A DNA stretch of 64,000 nt from Mariniflexile maritimum (GTDB lineage Bacteria > Bacteroidota > Bacteroidia > Flavobacteriales > Flavobacteriaceae), in assembly GCF_009746565.1 (NCBI RefSeq), contig NZ_WRPN01000002.1:372001-436000 (forward strand). Reading direction: 5' to 3'. A program made the translations under genes and the position numbers. Position 1 is the first letter of the stretch; each line of letters starts with the position of its first letter. This document shows, piece by piece, positions 45,884 through 55,016 of the stretch. Under the pieces are notes generated by a model, which did not search any database, was not told the DNA's origin, and was given only the letters and a program-made list of their open reading frames with translations.

Positions 45884-46720
45884 ATGAAACAGTATGTAGT
45901 AGTATTAGCGGTATGTATTATGGGTTTTACAAGTTGTAAGAGCCAGAACCTGGATGTGATGACCTATAATATCCGGTTGGATATTGCCTCAGATGGTGAA
46001 AATGCGTGGGCCAACAGAAAAGATTTTTTTAGTTCACAAGTGCTTTTTTATGCGCCCGATATTTTAAATGTGCAAGAAGCAAGACCCAACCAAATGGACG
46101 ATTTAAAGTCCGTTTTAAACGATTATAAAGCCATTGGTTTAGGGCGCGATGGTGGCAATTTGGGCGAACATTCGGCCATTTTTTATAATTCAAAGAAATT
46201 AAAAGTTGAAGACACCGCAACCTTTTGGTTATCTGAAACCCCCAATAAGGTTTCCAAAAGTTGGGATGCGGCCTATCCAAGAATATGCACTTACGGATTG
46301 TTTACTGTTTTAAAAAGCAAACAAAAGGTTTGGGTTTTCAACACCCATTTAGATCATGTAGGGGTAAACGCCCGCTTAAAGGGCATGGCGTTAATCCTTA
46401 AAAAAATAAATGAAGTGAATACGCAAAAACTTCCGGTAATCCTAACGGGCGATTTTAATGTGGAACCAAATGATGAATTGATTTCGACGCTAAAACAGGA
46501 TATGGTCGATTCAAAAAACATCGCCAAAATCATTTTTGGCCCCAACGGAACTTTTAATGCTTTTAATTACAACGAGCCCGCAACCCGAAGAATCGATTAC
46601 ATCATGCTTTCAAAATCCAGTAAAATTACGGTTGAAAAATATGGGGTGTTAACCAGTGCCATCAATCTTAAATACCCATCCGATCATTTTCCCGTATTCG
46701 CCACATTAAAGTTAAAATAA
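45884..46720 (+). CDS. Endonuclease/exonuclease/phosphatase (EEP)-family lipoprotein
   Basis: 278 residues; lipobox GFTSC with Cys18 followed by KSQ, so probably periplasmic. EEP fold: MTYNIRLD (metal-binding Asn), LNVQEARPNQ (Glu), VFNTHLDHVG, LTGDFNVEPNDE (Asp/Asn), RIDYIML and the final YPSDHFPV (Asp-His). The family includes DNases, sphingomyelinases and inositol phosphatases; all cleave phosphate esters. Its place between GDPD-GH16 (11 bp upstream) and GH3 (9 bp downstream) suggests it acts on a phosphate group of the glycan or its products. Substrate not known. Confidence 0.87.
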   Translation: MKQYVVVLAVCIMGFTSCKSQNLDVMTYNIRLDIASDGENAWANRKDFFSSQVLFYAPDILNVQEARPNQMDDLKSVLNDYKAIGLGRDGGNLGEHSAIFYNSKKLKVEDTATFWLSETPNKVSKSWDAAYPRICTYGLFTVLKSKQKVWVFNTHLDHVGVNARLKGMALILKKINEVNTQKLPVILTGDFNVEPNDELISTLKQDMVDSKNIAKIIFGPNGTFNAFNYNEPATRRIDYIMLSKSSKITVEKYGVLTSAINLKYPSDHFPVFATLKLK

Positions 46721-46729
46721 GTCTATTAT

Positions 46730-49060
46730 ATGAAAACTGCTACCATAATTTTAAAATATACCATCGCTTTAGGGGTTGCCTTGGGTGTTTTTAACCCTGA
46801 AAACGTTAATAACGACCCAAAAACCAAAAAGGCAACTTCTGTTAATGCCATTGAAAAAAAGGTCGATTCCGTTTTAGGGTTGATGCATCTCAATGAGAAA
46901 ATTGGGCAATTGGTTCAATATAGCGGTGGATGGGATGCCACAGGGCCATCATCTTCCAATGGCGACCAATATAAATTGAACAAACTTAAAAAAGGCGAGG
47001 TGGGTTCTATGCTTAACATTACATCGGTGGCATCCATCCGTGAAACGCAAAAAATAGTCATGGAACATTCCCGACTCAAAATTCCCTTAATTTTTGGGTT
47101 CGACGTTATCCATGGCTATAAAACCATTTTTCCCATTCCTTTGGGCGAAAGTGCCAGTTGGGATTTGGGTATTATCAAGCAATCGGCTCAAATAGCGGCG
47201 AAGGAAAGTGCCGCATCTGGCATCAACTGGACCTTTGCGCCCATGATAGATGTTTCAAGAGATGCCCGCTGGGGTCGTATTATGGAAGGTGCCGGTGAAG
47301 ATACTTATTTGAATTCCGTTATTGGCGTTGCCCGCATTCAGGGGTTTCAAGGAGGCGATTTATCACAAGCACATACTATTGCCGCTTGTGCCAAACATTT
47401 CGCAGGCTATGGTTTTGGGGAGGCAGGACGCGATTACAACACGGTAAATATAGGTGATAATGAACTGCATAATACCATTTTGCCACCATTTAAGGCCGCG
47501 GCCGAAGCGGGCGTTGCAACCTTTATGAATTCGTTTAACGATATTGATGGTATTCCTGCTACCGGAAGCAGCATGTTGCAGCGCGACATTCTGAAAGGCG
47601 CTTGGAACTGGAAAGGGTTTGTGGTATCCGATTGGGGTTCTATAGGCGAAATGATAGCGCATGGCTATGCGGAAGATAAAAAACATGCTGCTGAAATTGC
47701 CCTAAATGCCGGTAGCGATATGGACATGGAATCCTATGCCTATGAAGCGCATTTGGAAACCTTATTGCATGAGAAAAAAATTACGATGGAAGCGATTGAC
47801 GATGCCGTTAAACGCGTTTTGCGCCTAAAATTTGAACTTGGCCTGTTTGATGACCCCTATAAATATTGTGATGAAAAACGCGAAACAACCGAGGTTTACA
47901 CGCAACAGCATTTAGCGATAGCCCGCGAGGTGGCAAAAAAATCCATCGTATTGCTTAAAAATGACAAGTCACTTTTGCCGCTTTCCAAAAATATCAAGAG
48001 CATAGCGGTTATCGGGCCCTTGGCGAACGATAAAGATACGCCTTTAGGCAACTGGCGCGGAAAAGCAGTCTATAATTCGGCGGTTTCCTTTTTGGAAGGT
48101 GTTAAAAATGCCGTAAGTAGCACTACAAAAATAAATTTTGCCAAAGGAATCGATTTAACCATTCCAAATGTTGCGCCCGGATCTAATCAATTTTTGTTTC
48201 CTTTAAAATTCAATACAACCAATACTTCTGGAATGGCTGAAGCTGTTGAAGCAGCAAGAAAATCGGAAGTTGTTTTATTGGCCATTGGCGAAAATGCGTA
48301 CCAAACGGGGGAAGGCCGAAGTCAAACCCATATTGGTTTTGCAGGACTTCAAAATGACTTATTGGAAGCCATTTACAAAGTGAATAAAAACATTGTTATT
48401 GTTTTGATGAACGGAAGGCCGATGGATATTAGTCGTGCTTCCGAAATAGCTCCCGCAATTTTAGAATGTTGGCATTTGGGTTCCGAGTCTGGAAATGCCA
48501 TTTCCGATGTGGTTTTTGGCGATTACAATCCTTCCGGAAAACTGCCTGTTTCCTTTCCGCACAACGTGGGCCAAGAACCGCTATACTACAATCAAAAAAA
48601 TACGGGCAGACCCAGCGCAGGCAACCATGTAACGTTTTCTGGGTATCGCGATGCGCCAAAAACCGCATTATATCCATTTGGGTTTGGCTTAAGTTACACC
48701 ACATTTTCTTATGATAATTTACAATTGGACAAAACGGAAATTTCAACTGGTGGTGAATTAAAGGTTACCGTAAATGTTACCAACACCGGTAATCGGGATG
48801 GCGAAGAAGTGGTGCAGCTTTATATACGCGATTTGGTAGGCAGTTTGGTAAGGCCCATTAAAGAATTAAAAGGATTTCAAAAAATGATGCTCAAAGCAGG
48901 CGAAACCAAAAAGGTAACATTTGTTATTAATGCCAAAACGCTTGAATTTTATACTGCCAATAAAAAGTGGGAGGTAGAACCCGGTAAATTCAATGTTTGG
49001 GTGGGTGGCGATTCATTGGCACCCTTGAAAGCCACCTTTAATGTAATAAATCCCTATTAG
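46730..49060 (+). CDS. GH3 beta-glucosidase (BglX-like)
   Basis: 776 residues with an N-terminal signal segment (about 1-20) and no lipobox. GH3 N-domain: SRDARWGRIMEGAGEDTYLNS, AKHFAGYGFGEAGRDYN, and FVVSDWGSIGEM with the nucleophile Asp301. C-domain (KKSIVLLKNDKSLLPL, VLLAIGENAYQTGEGRSQTHIGF) and C-terminal fibronectin-III-like domain (VTVNVTNTGNRDGEEVVQLYIRD). It would release glucose from beta-gluco-oligosaccharides in the periplasm. Last gene of the locus. Confidence 0.94.
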   Translation: MKTATIILKYTIALGVALGVFNPENVNNDPKTKKATSVNAIEKKVDSVLGLMHLNEKIGQLVQYSGGWDATGPSSSNGDQYKLNKLKKGEVGSMLNITSVASIRETQKIVMEHSRLKIPLIFGFDVIHGYKTIFPIPLGESASWDLGIIKQSAQIAAKESAASGINWTFAPMIDVSRDARWGRIMEGAGEDTYLNSVIGVARIQGFQGGDLSQAHTIAACAKHFAGYGFGEAGRDYNTVNIGDNELHNTILPPFKAAAEAGVATFMNSFNDIDGIPATGSSMLQRDILKGAWNWKGFVVSDWGSIGEMIAHGYAEDKKHAAEIALNAGSDMDMESYAYEAHLETLLHEKKITMEAIDDAVKRVLRLKFELGLFDDPYKYCDEKRETTEVYTQQHLAIAREVAKKSIVLLKNDKSLLPLSKNIKSIAVIGPLANDKDTPLGNWRGKAVYNSAVSFLEGVKNAVSSTTKINFAKGIDLTIPNVAPGSNQFLFPLKFNTTNTSGMAEAVEAARKSEVVLLAIGENAYQTGEGRSQTHIGFAGLQNDLLEAIYKVNKNIVIVLMNGRPMDISRASEIAPAILECWHLGSESGNAISDVVFGDYNPSGKLPVSFPHNVGQEPLYYNQKNTGRPSAGNHVTFSGYRDAPKTALYPFGFGLSYTTFSYDNLQLDKTEISTGGELKVTVNVTNTGNRDGEEVVQLYIRDLVGSLVRPIKELKGFQKMMLKAGETKKVTFVINAKTLEFYTANKKWEVEPGKFNVWVGGDSLAPLKATFNVINPY

Positions 49061-49347
49061 CATAGTTATTCAAAAACTTAATTATTATTAGGTTGTAAAA
49101 TTTTGAACAAAAACAACGCGCACACTCAATGGGAGTTGTGCGTGGTTCGTTACTTGGTCTTCATGGTTTTAAGCTTTGGGGCTTGGTCGTTATTTTCATG
49201 TTTAAAGCATTAAGAATCTCATAACTTCAGCTCTATATTACCCCTTCCCAAAAATTTACCTTGCTTGTTAGGGTGTTTCTCTCATTATTTTTTCTTCAAC
49301 AACCTAAAACTAAACCAAGAAAAAGGCCGTTTATTAAAAAATTTATT
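49061..49347. other. Intergenic region before the xylose operon
   Basis: Non-coding. It holds an imperfect hairpin near 49118-49147 (CGCACACTC against GAGTTGTGCG, one bulge) that may end GH3 transcription but lacks a T tract. Confidence 0.35.
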
Positions 49348-49355
49348 TATTTTTG
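49348..49355 (+). promoter_or_regulatory. -7 box of the xylose operon
   Basis: TATTTTTG matches TAnnTTTG. It overlaps the TTG at 49353 that would be the far-upstream start of the regulator frame. Transcription would begin after that codon, which supports the ATG at 49383 as the true start. Confidence 0.45.
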
Positions 49356-49382
49356 GAGAACAGAACAGAACAGAACGGTTTG

Positions 49383-50369
49383 ATGGATTTTGATATAAAT
49401 TTTAACAGTGAGATTCCTAAATACCAACAATTGGTGAACGCCATTAACGATGCGCTTTCCAATAACACCCTATCTAATGGCGATGCGCTGCCTTCTGTAA
49501 ATGTTGTTTGTAAAAATTACAAGCTATCTAGGGACACCGTTTTTAAGGCATATTCTATTTTAAAGGACAATGGCGTTATTGAATCTGTGCCCAATAAGGG
49601 TTATTTCGTTGCAAACGATACCCGAAAAGTACTGTTGGTTTTAGATACTTTTAAGGCCTACAAGGAAGTTGTTTATCATGCGTTTGTAAATAACTTGCCT
49701 AAAAAAGTGATTGTAGATGTTCAGTTTCACCACTATAACATCAACAACTTCAAAACCATATTAAATAATGCAAAAGGGAAATACTATAAATATGTGGTCA
49801 TGCCCTTTAACCATAAAGAGGTGCCAACTGTTTTATCGGATTTTGATACCGACAAGTTGTTGCTAATCGATTGGAACATGTACGCTAAGGAATACAATAA
49901 TTACGTGTTTCAAGATTTTGGAAAGTCATTTTTCGATGCTTTGGAAGAAGCGGCTTCGGTGTTCAAAAAATACAAAAAATTGGTATTTGTGTATCCCACT
50001 TTCACCTTTCACCCATCAGAATCGCTTACTTATTTTAAAAAATTCTGTGAAACACACCGCTTTAAATATAAAATCATAACCGAACCTAAAGAGTTTTTGG
50101 TGGTAAAGGATGAAGCTTACATTAGCGTAAGTGATAGGATACTCGGTGTATTTTTGGAGCAATGCCGAACAAAAAACCTGGAACCGGGAACCGATGTGGG
50201 CTTTTTGTCGTATAACGAAACGCCTATGAAAAAATTCATATACAAAGGAATTTCAGTGGTTTCAACCGATTTTCAAGAACTCGGGGCCAAAGCAGCATCG
50301 TTTATTACCCACGACAAACCTTTACAAACCTATATTCCAACAAAATTAATATTAAGAGAATCATTATAA
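49383..50369 (+). CDS. xylR: GntR-type regulator with LacI-like ligand domain, xylose operon
   Basis: 328 residues from the ATG at 49383; the frame is open 10 codons further to a TTG, less likely for promoter reasons. GntR winged helix at 1-75 (IPKYQQLVNAINDALSNNTLSNGDALPSV ... YKLSRDTVFKAYSILKDNGVIESVPNKGYFV). A periplasmic-binding-protein-like effector domain follows, with a LacI-type ending (GISVVSTDFQELGAKAASFI). Such regulators sense a sugar. Here it is the first gene before xylB (1 nt gap), so xylose or xylulose is likely. The gene symbol is given for role, by context. Confidence 0.83.
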   Translation: MDFDINFNSEIPKYQQLVNAINDALSNNTLSNGDALPSVNVVCKNYKLSRDTVFKAYSILKDNGVIESVPNKGYFVANDTRKVLLVLDTFKAYKEVVYHAFVNNLPKKVIVDVQFHHYNINNFKTILNNAKGKYYKYVVMPFNHKEVPTVLSDFDTDKLLLIDWNMYAKEYNNYVFQDFGKSFFDALEEAASVFKKYKKLVFVYPTFTFHPSESLTYFKKFCETHRFKYKIITEPKEFLVVKDEAYISVSDRILGVFLEQCRTKNLEPGTDVGFLSYNETPMKKFIYKGISVVSTDFQELGAKAASFITHDKPLQTYIPTKLILRESL

Positions 50370-50370
50370 C

Positions 50371-51867
50371 ATGTATTATTTAGGACTAGATATTGGCAGT
50401 TCGTCCATCAAAGCAGCTTTGGTTGAAATGGTAACGGGCAAAAGCATGGGCGTTGTGCAAGAACCAGAACAAGAAATGGGTATGTTTGCCCAAAAGAATG
50501 GTTGGGCAGAACAAAAACCAGACGATTGGTGGCTGTATGTTTGTAAGGCCATAGCGCGTTTAAAAAAACAGCATAACATATCCAGAACCCAAATTAAGGG
50601 CGTTGGCATTTCCTACCAAATGCATGGTTTGGTAATTGTTGATAAAGCAGGAAATCCACTTCGTAAAAGCATCATCTGGTGCGATAGTCGTGCCGTAGGC
50701 ATTGGCAATGAAGCCTTCAAAGCAATTGGCGAAGAAACATGTGCTACAAACCTTCTTAACTCACCGGCAAATTTTACGGCATCAAAATTAAAATGGGTAA
50801 AGCACAACGAACCAGATAGTTACAAGAACATCCATAAGTTCATGCTTCCGGGCGATTATATAGCCTATAAATTTTCAAATACCATAAATACCACCATTTC
50901 CGGGCTTTCCGAAGGTGTTTTTTGGGATTTTAAAAAAGATACCGTGGCCGATTTCCTTTTGGAATATTACGGTATCGATAAAAATTTAGTCCCTGATATT
51001 GTTGAAACTTTTGGAATTCAATCGGTCGTAGATGAACAAGGGGAAGCCGAAAGTGGCATAGCTAAAGGAACGCCCATTCTTTATAGGGCTGGCGACCAAC
51101 CCAACAACGCGCTGTCCTTAAACGTATTCAATCCGGGTGAAGTTGCCGCAACTGGTGGTACATCGGGCGTTGTATATGCGGTTACCGATAGTTTGTCGGT
51201 TAAGGAAAGCGCTCGCGTCAACAATTTTGCACATGTAAACTATAAAAAAGGCGCAACCCCCAGAATAGGTAAGTTGCTGTGCATAAATGGTGCCGGCATT
51301 CAGTATCGTTGGTTGCTGAATAATCTTTCGGTCAATTCCTATGAGGAAATGAACAATCTGGCCTCGGAAATTCCAGTAGGTTCCGATGGCGTTTGTGTTA
51401 TCCCTTTTGGAAATGGTGCCGAACGCATGCTCAACAACACCGAAATAGGCACGCGCATCGTAAACCTAAACCTGAACAACCACCATAAAGGCCATATATG
51501 TCGTGCCGCTTTGGAAGGTATCGCGTTTTCCTTTATATATGGCATGGAAATTATGAAATCGGACGGCATCACGCCAAAGGTCATCCGCGCGGGAAACGAC
51601 AACCTATTCCGTTCAGAGATTTTCGCCAACACCGTTGCCACTTTAATTGAACAGGAAATCGAAATTTACAATACCACGGGTGCCATAGGTGCTGCGAGAG
51701 CTGCTGGTTTGTACAAAGGCGATTTTGAAAGCTTCGGAAAAGCGATAATCGATAACGACCATGTGATGACCTTCATGCCTCTTAAGGACAAAACGGCATA
51801 TCAATTAGCTTACGAGAATTGGAAAAAAGAATTGGAACTTGTTTTCGCAAAAGAGCAGAGAAAATAG
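50371..51867 (+). CDS. xylB: Xylulokinase
   Basis: 498 residues of the FGGY kinase family: YLGLDIGSSSIKAALVE (ATP site), GVGISYQMHGLVIVDKAG with the xylulose-binding Met-His-Gly, RAGDQPNNALSLNV, and ATGGTSGVVYAVTD. Phosphorylates D-xylulose to D-xylulose 5-phosphate. Placed between the regulator and xylA. High certainty. Confidence 0.94.
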   Translation: MYYLGLDIGSSSIKAALVEMVTGKSMGVVQEPEQEMGMFAQKNGWAEQKPDDWWLYVCKAIARLKKQHNISRTQIKGVGISYQMHGLVIVDKAGNPLRKSIIWCDSRAVGIGNEAFKAIGEETCATNLLNSPANFTASKLKWVKHNEPDSYKNIHKFMLPGDYIAYKFSNTINTTISGLSEGVFWDFKKDTVADFLLEYYGIDKNLVPDIVETFGIQSVVDEQGEAESGIAKGTPILYRAGDQPNNALSLNVFNPGEVAATGGTSGVVYAVTDSLSVKESARVNNFAHVNYKKGATPRIGKLLCINGAGIQYRWLLNNLSVNSYEEMNNLASEIPVGSDGVCVIPFGNGAERMLNNTEIGTRIVNLNLNNHHKGHICRAALEGIAFSFIYGMEIMKSDGITPKVIRAGNDNLFRSEIFANTVATLIEQEIEIYNTTGAIGAARAAGLYKGDFESFGKAIIDNDHVMTFMPLKDKTAYQLAYENWKKELELVFAKEQRK

Positions 51868-51870
51868 AAA

Positions 51871-51924
51871 AGAGAACCAAGAGCCAAGAGCCAAGAGCCA
51901 AGAGCCAAGAGTCAAGAGTCAAGA
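51871..51924 (+). repeat. Tandem heptamer repeat (AAGAGYC)n
   Basis: Four copies of AAGAGCC followed by two of AAGAGTC and a partial copy (51879-51924), just after a divergent copy. It begins 3 nt after the xylB stop. A microsatellite that could vary in copy number. Such heptamer tracts recur in flavobacterial intergenic DNA in my recollection. Confidence 0.75.
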
Positions 51925-51995
51925 AAAAAAGAAAATAGAAAAGAGAAAATAGAATATAGCAGAGAATAAAATAATAAAAAATGGAAAATAAGTTT

Positions 51996-52116
51996 TAGGG
52001 CGTTACCACAAGGGTCGGGCTTTCGCAACTCGCTTTTTTTGTTACAGTATTTGCGAAGTACCACAAAATTTTCAACAACAAAAAATAGCTCAAACAAATT
52101 GCTCAATCCCTAACGC
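51996..52116. repeat. Dispersed flavobacterial intergenic repeat (GGGCGTTACC...CCCTAACGC)
   Basis: Starts TAGGGCGTTACC, contains AAGGGTCGGGCTTTCGC, and ends ATCCCTAACGC. The termini are short inverted copies (GGGCGTTA / TAACGC), and an internal TTTTTTTGTT / AACAAAAAA pair can form a long hairpin. I recognise this type of 100-130 bp element from many Flavobacteriia genomes. It sits in the 312-bp xylB-xylA spacer, so xylA may have its own transcript. Confidence 0.65.
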
Positions 52117-52179
52117 AATAGCGAACACACATCAACATTCGAATAAATAATAAACAATAATCAATTAATAAAAAATATC

Positions 52180-53505
52180 ATGGCATTACTAGGAAATAAA
52201 GAATACTATAAAGGTATTGGAGACATCAAGTTTGAAGGTAAGGAATCCGACAACCCGTTAGCGTTCAAATATTATAACCCAGACCAAGTGGTGGCGGGCA
52301 AAACTATGCGCGAACACTTTAAATTTTCGGTAGCTTACTGGCATACCTTCTGCGGTCAGGGCAGCGACCCATTCGGTCCCGGTACCCAAAGTTTTGAATG
52401 GGACAAATCTTCCGATGCGCTCCAGGCAGCAAAAGATAAGGCCGATGCCGCTTTTGAGTTCATCACAAAAATGGGTTTCGGTTACTACTGTTTTCACGAT
52501 TACGATCTCATCCGTGAGGGTGCCTCGTTTGCAGAATCTGAAAGTAGGTTGGCAGCCATAACCGACTATTTAAAACAAAAACAAGCCGCTTCAAAAGTAA
52601 AATTATTGTGGGGAACAGCCAACTGCTTTTCAAACCCACGTTATATGAACGGCGCCGCTACCAACCCCGATTTTAAGGTGGTTGCCAGGGCAGGCGGACA
52701 AATAAAATTGGCACTCGATGCAACCATGGCCCTAAACGGCGAAAACTATGTGTTTTGGGGCGGTCGTGAAGGTTACATGACCTTGTTGAACACCGATATG
52801 GGTCGCGAGCTGGACCACATGGGCCAATTTTTAAGTATGTGTCGCGATTATGCACGTGCCCAAGGTTTTAAAGGGAACTTCTTCATCGAGCCGAAACCCA
52901 TGGAACCTTCCAAGCACCAATACGATTTTGATACGGCAACCGCCATTGGCTTCTTGAAAAACTATGGTTTGGATAAAGATTTCAAAATAAATATTGAAGT
53001 AAACCATGCTACACTCGCCCAACACACCTTTCAGCATGAAATGGAAACAGCGGCAAAGGCGGGCATGTTAGGAAGTTTGGACGCCAACCGTGGCGATTAC
53101 CAAAACGGTTGGGATACCGACCAGTTTCCAAACAACATCCAAGAAACTACCGAAGCGATGTTGGTTTTCCTTAAAGCAGGCGGCCTGCAAGGTGGTGGTG
53201 TTAACTTTGATGCAAAAATAAGAAGAAACTCAACCGATTTGGAAGATGTGTTTTTGGCACATATTGGAGGTGCCGATACCTTTGCCAGGGCCTTGTTGAT
53301 TGCCGATAAAATCATCACATCGTCGCCTTACGAAAAAATAAGGAAAGAGCGTTACGCCTCCTTCGATTCCGGCAAGGGAAAGGATTTTGAAAACGGTAAA
53401 TTAAGTTTGCAGGATCTGTACAAAATAGCCCAAGAAAATGGCGAGTTGCCGTTAACGAGCGGTAAACAAGAGCTGTTCGAGAATATCATCAACCAATATA
53501 TTTAA
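52180..53505 (+). CDS. xylA: Xylose isomerase
   Basis: 441 residues, class II xylose isomerase length. Converts D-xylose to D-xylulose. Motifs: [34 protein letters not shown] with the catalytic His-Asp, [35 protein letters not shown] (metal-binding Glu), [18 protein letters not shown] and [19 protein letters not shown]. Cytoplasmic. High certainty. Confidence 0.96.
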   Translation: MALLGNKEYYKGIGDIKFEGKESDNPLAFKYYNPDQVVAGKTMREHFKFSVAYWHTFCGQGSDPFGPGTQSFEWDKSSDALQAAKDKADAAFEFITKMGFGYYCFHDYDLIREGASFAESESRLAAITDYLKQKQAASKVKLLWGTANCFSNPRYMNGAATNPDFKVVARAGGQIKLALDATMALNGENYVFWGGREGYMTLLNTDMGRELDHMGQFLSMCRDYARAQGFKGNFFIEPKPMEPSKHQYDFDTATAIGFLKNYGLDKDFKINIEVNHATLAQHTFQHEMETAAKAGMLGSLDANRGDYQNGWDTDQFPNNIQETTEAMLVFLKAGGLQGGGVNFDAKIRRNSTDLEDVFLAHIGGADTFARALLIADKIITSSPYEKIRKERYASFDSGKGKDFENGKLSLQDLYKIAQENGELPLTSGKQELFENIINQYI

Positions 53506-53517
53506 CCAACAAGCGTT

Positions 53518-54936
53518 ATGGAAACATCAGGAAACACGAGTTATTTATTGAAATTAACCTTAGTGGCAACACTGGGGGGGCTTCTTTTTGGGTACGACAC
53601 CGCCGTTATATCCGGAACCGTAAGTTCATTGGAAAGTTTTTTTGTCCTTCCTTTTGGGCTAGGTGAAATGGAAGCAAATGCACGCTTGGGCTTTGTTGTT
53701 TCCAGCGCATTGATTGGGTGTATCATTGGCGGCATTTCGGGCGGTATTATTAGCAAAAAATTAGGTAGGAAAAACGGATTGATTTTAGCGGCTGTTCTGT
53801 TTTTACTTTCTGCAATTGGTTCTGCAATGCCGGAAATGTTGCTAAAACCAATAGGTGAGGCCGACCATACCTTCATTTATATTTTTATAGTTTATAGAAT
53901 CATTGGCGGAATTGGAGTGGGGTTGGCATCGATGCTTTCTCCTTTGTACATTGCCGAAATAGCCCCAGCAAAAATTAGGGGTAAACTGGTGTCCTTAAAT
54001 CAGTTTGCCATTATTTTTGGTATGCTCGTGGTGTATTTTGTCAATTATTATATAGCAAAACAGGGTGATGATTCTTGGTTAAATACTGTTGGGTGGCGCT
54101 GGATGTTTGCTTCAGAAATACTTCCTGCCTCCTTGTTTTTGTTCATGTTGTTGTTTGTTCCAGACACACCCCGGTCGTTGGTGTTGAAGTCGCAACCAGA
54201 AAAAGCTTTGGCGATTTTAACCAAACTAAACGGCACGGTAGAAGCCAAAAAAATACTGTTGGAAATTCAAAATACCGTAGTAAGCCATTCAGGAAAATTG
54301 TTTTCGTACGGTATCACGGTTATTGTAATTGGAATTTTATTATCGGTTTTCCAACAATTTGTAGGTATTAATGTGGTGTTGTATTATGCGCCCGAAATTT
54401 TTAAAAGCATGGGCTCTGGCACCAATGTCGCCTTGTTGCAAACCATTATAGTTGGTGCCGTTAACCTATTGTTTACCGTATTGGCCATTATGACGGTTGA
54501 TAAATATGGAAGAAAACCGTTGATGATTATTGGTGCCCTAGGAATGGCAATTTCCATGTTTGCTTTAGGAACCACCTTCTTTATGGAATCGGTTGGTTTT
54601 GGTGCTTTGATTTTTATGTTATTGTATGTAGCTAGTTTTGCTATGAGTTGGGGGCCTGTATGTTGGGTGTTGTTATCTGAAATTTTTCCAAACAAAATTC
54701 GCGGTAGGGCTCTGGCAGTAGCGGTTGCGGCTCAATGGATTTCAAACTATTTGGTGTCATGGACGTTTCCAATGATGGATAAAAACTCCTATTTGTTGGA
54801 AAAATTCAACCATGGGTTTGCCTACTGGATTTACGGTGTTATGGGCTTATTGGCTATGTGGATTGTTTGGAAATACGTGCCTGAAACCAAAGGGAAAACA
54901 CTGGAAGAATTGGAAGAGGTGTGGAAAAAGAAATGA
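53518..54936 (+). CDS. xylE: Sugar:proton symporter, MFS sugar porter family (XylE-like)
   Basis: 472 residues with 12 membrane helices. Sugar-porter signatures: GGLLFGYDTAVISGTV (helix 1), GGIISKKLGRKNGL, RIIGGIGVGLASMLSPLYIAEIAPAKIRGKLVSLNQ, VPDTPRSLV, QQFVGINVVLYYAPEIF, DKYGRKPLM and the terminal VPETKGKTLEELEEVW. It follows xylA by 12 bp, so D-xylose is the likely substrate. It completes the xylose operon. Confidence 0.93.
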   Translation: METSGNTSYLLKLTLVATLGGLLFGYDTAVISGTVSSLESFFVLPFGLGEMEANARLGFVVSSALIGCIIGGISGGIISKKLGRKNGLILAAVLFLLSAIGSAMPEMLLKPIGEADHTFIYIFIVYRIIGGIGVGLASMLSPLYIAEIAPAKIRGKLVSLNQFAIIFGMLVVYFVNYYIAKQGDDSWLNTVGWRWMFASEILPASLFLFMLLFVPDTPRSLVLKSQPEKALAILTKLNGTVEAKKILLEIQNTVVSHSGKLFSYGITVIVIGILLSVFQQFVGINVVLYYAPEIFKSMGSGTNVALLQTIIVGAVNLLFTVLAIMTVDKYGRKPLMIIGALGMAISMFALGTTFFMESVGFGALIFMLLYVASFAMSWGPVCWVLLSEIFPNKIRGRALAVAVAAQWISNYLVSWTFPMMDKNSYLLEKFNHGFAYWIYGVMGLLAMWIVWKYVPETKGKTLEELEEVWKKK

Positions 54937-54955
54937 TGTTTCGTTAAAGCTATTT

Positions 54956-55000
54956 AAAACAAAGATGGTCTTCAATTGCTCGAAGACCATCTTTGTTTTA
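54956..55000. terminator. Bidirectional terminator between xylE and waaA
   Basis: Perfect 18-bp stem (AAAACAAAGATGGTCTTC and its inverse) around an 8-nt loop, with A and T runs on both sides. It serves the convergent genes on either side. Confidence 0.88.
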
Positions 55001-55016
55001 TGCCATCGCGAACCTT

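Noticed and set aside
49356-49377. AGAAC pentamer run as coding N-terminus of the xylose regulator
   Set aside because: It lies between a good -7 box and the ATG at 49383, so it is more likely leader than coding sequence.
51871-51924. Tandem repeat considered as a CRISPR array
   Set aside because: Units are 7 bp with no spacers and no cas genes nearby; it is a microsatellite.
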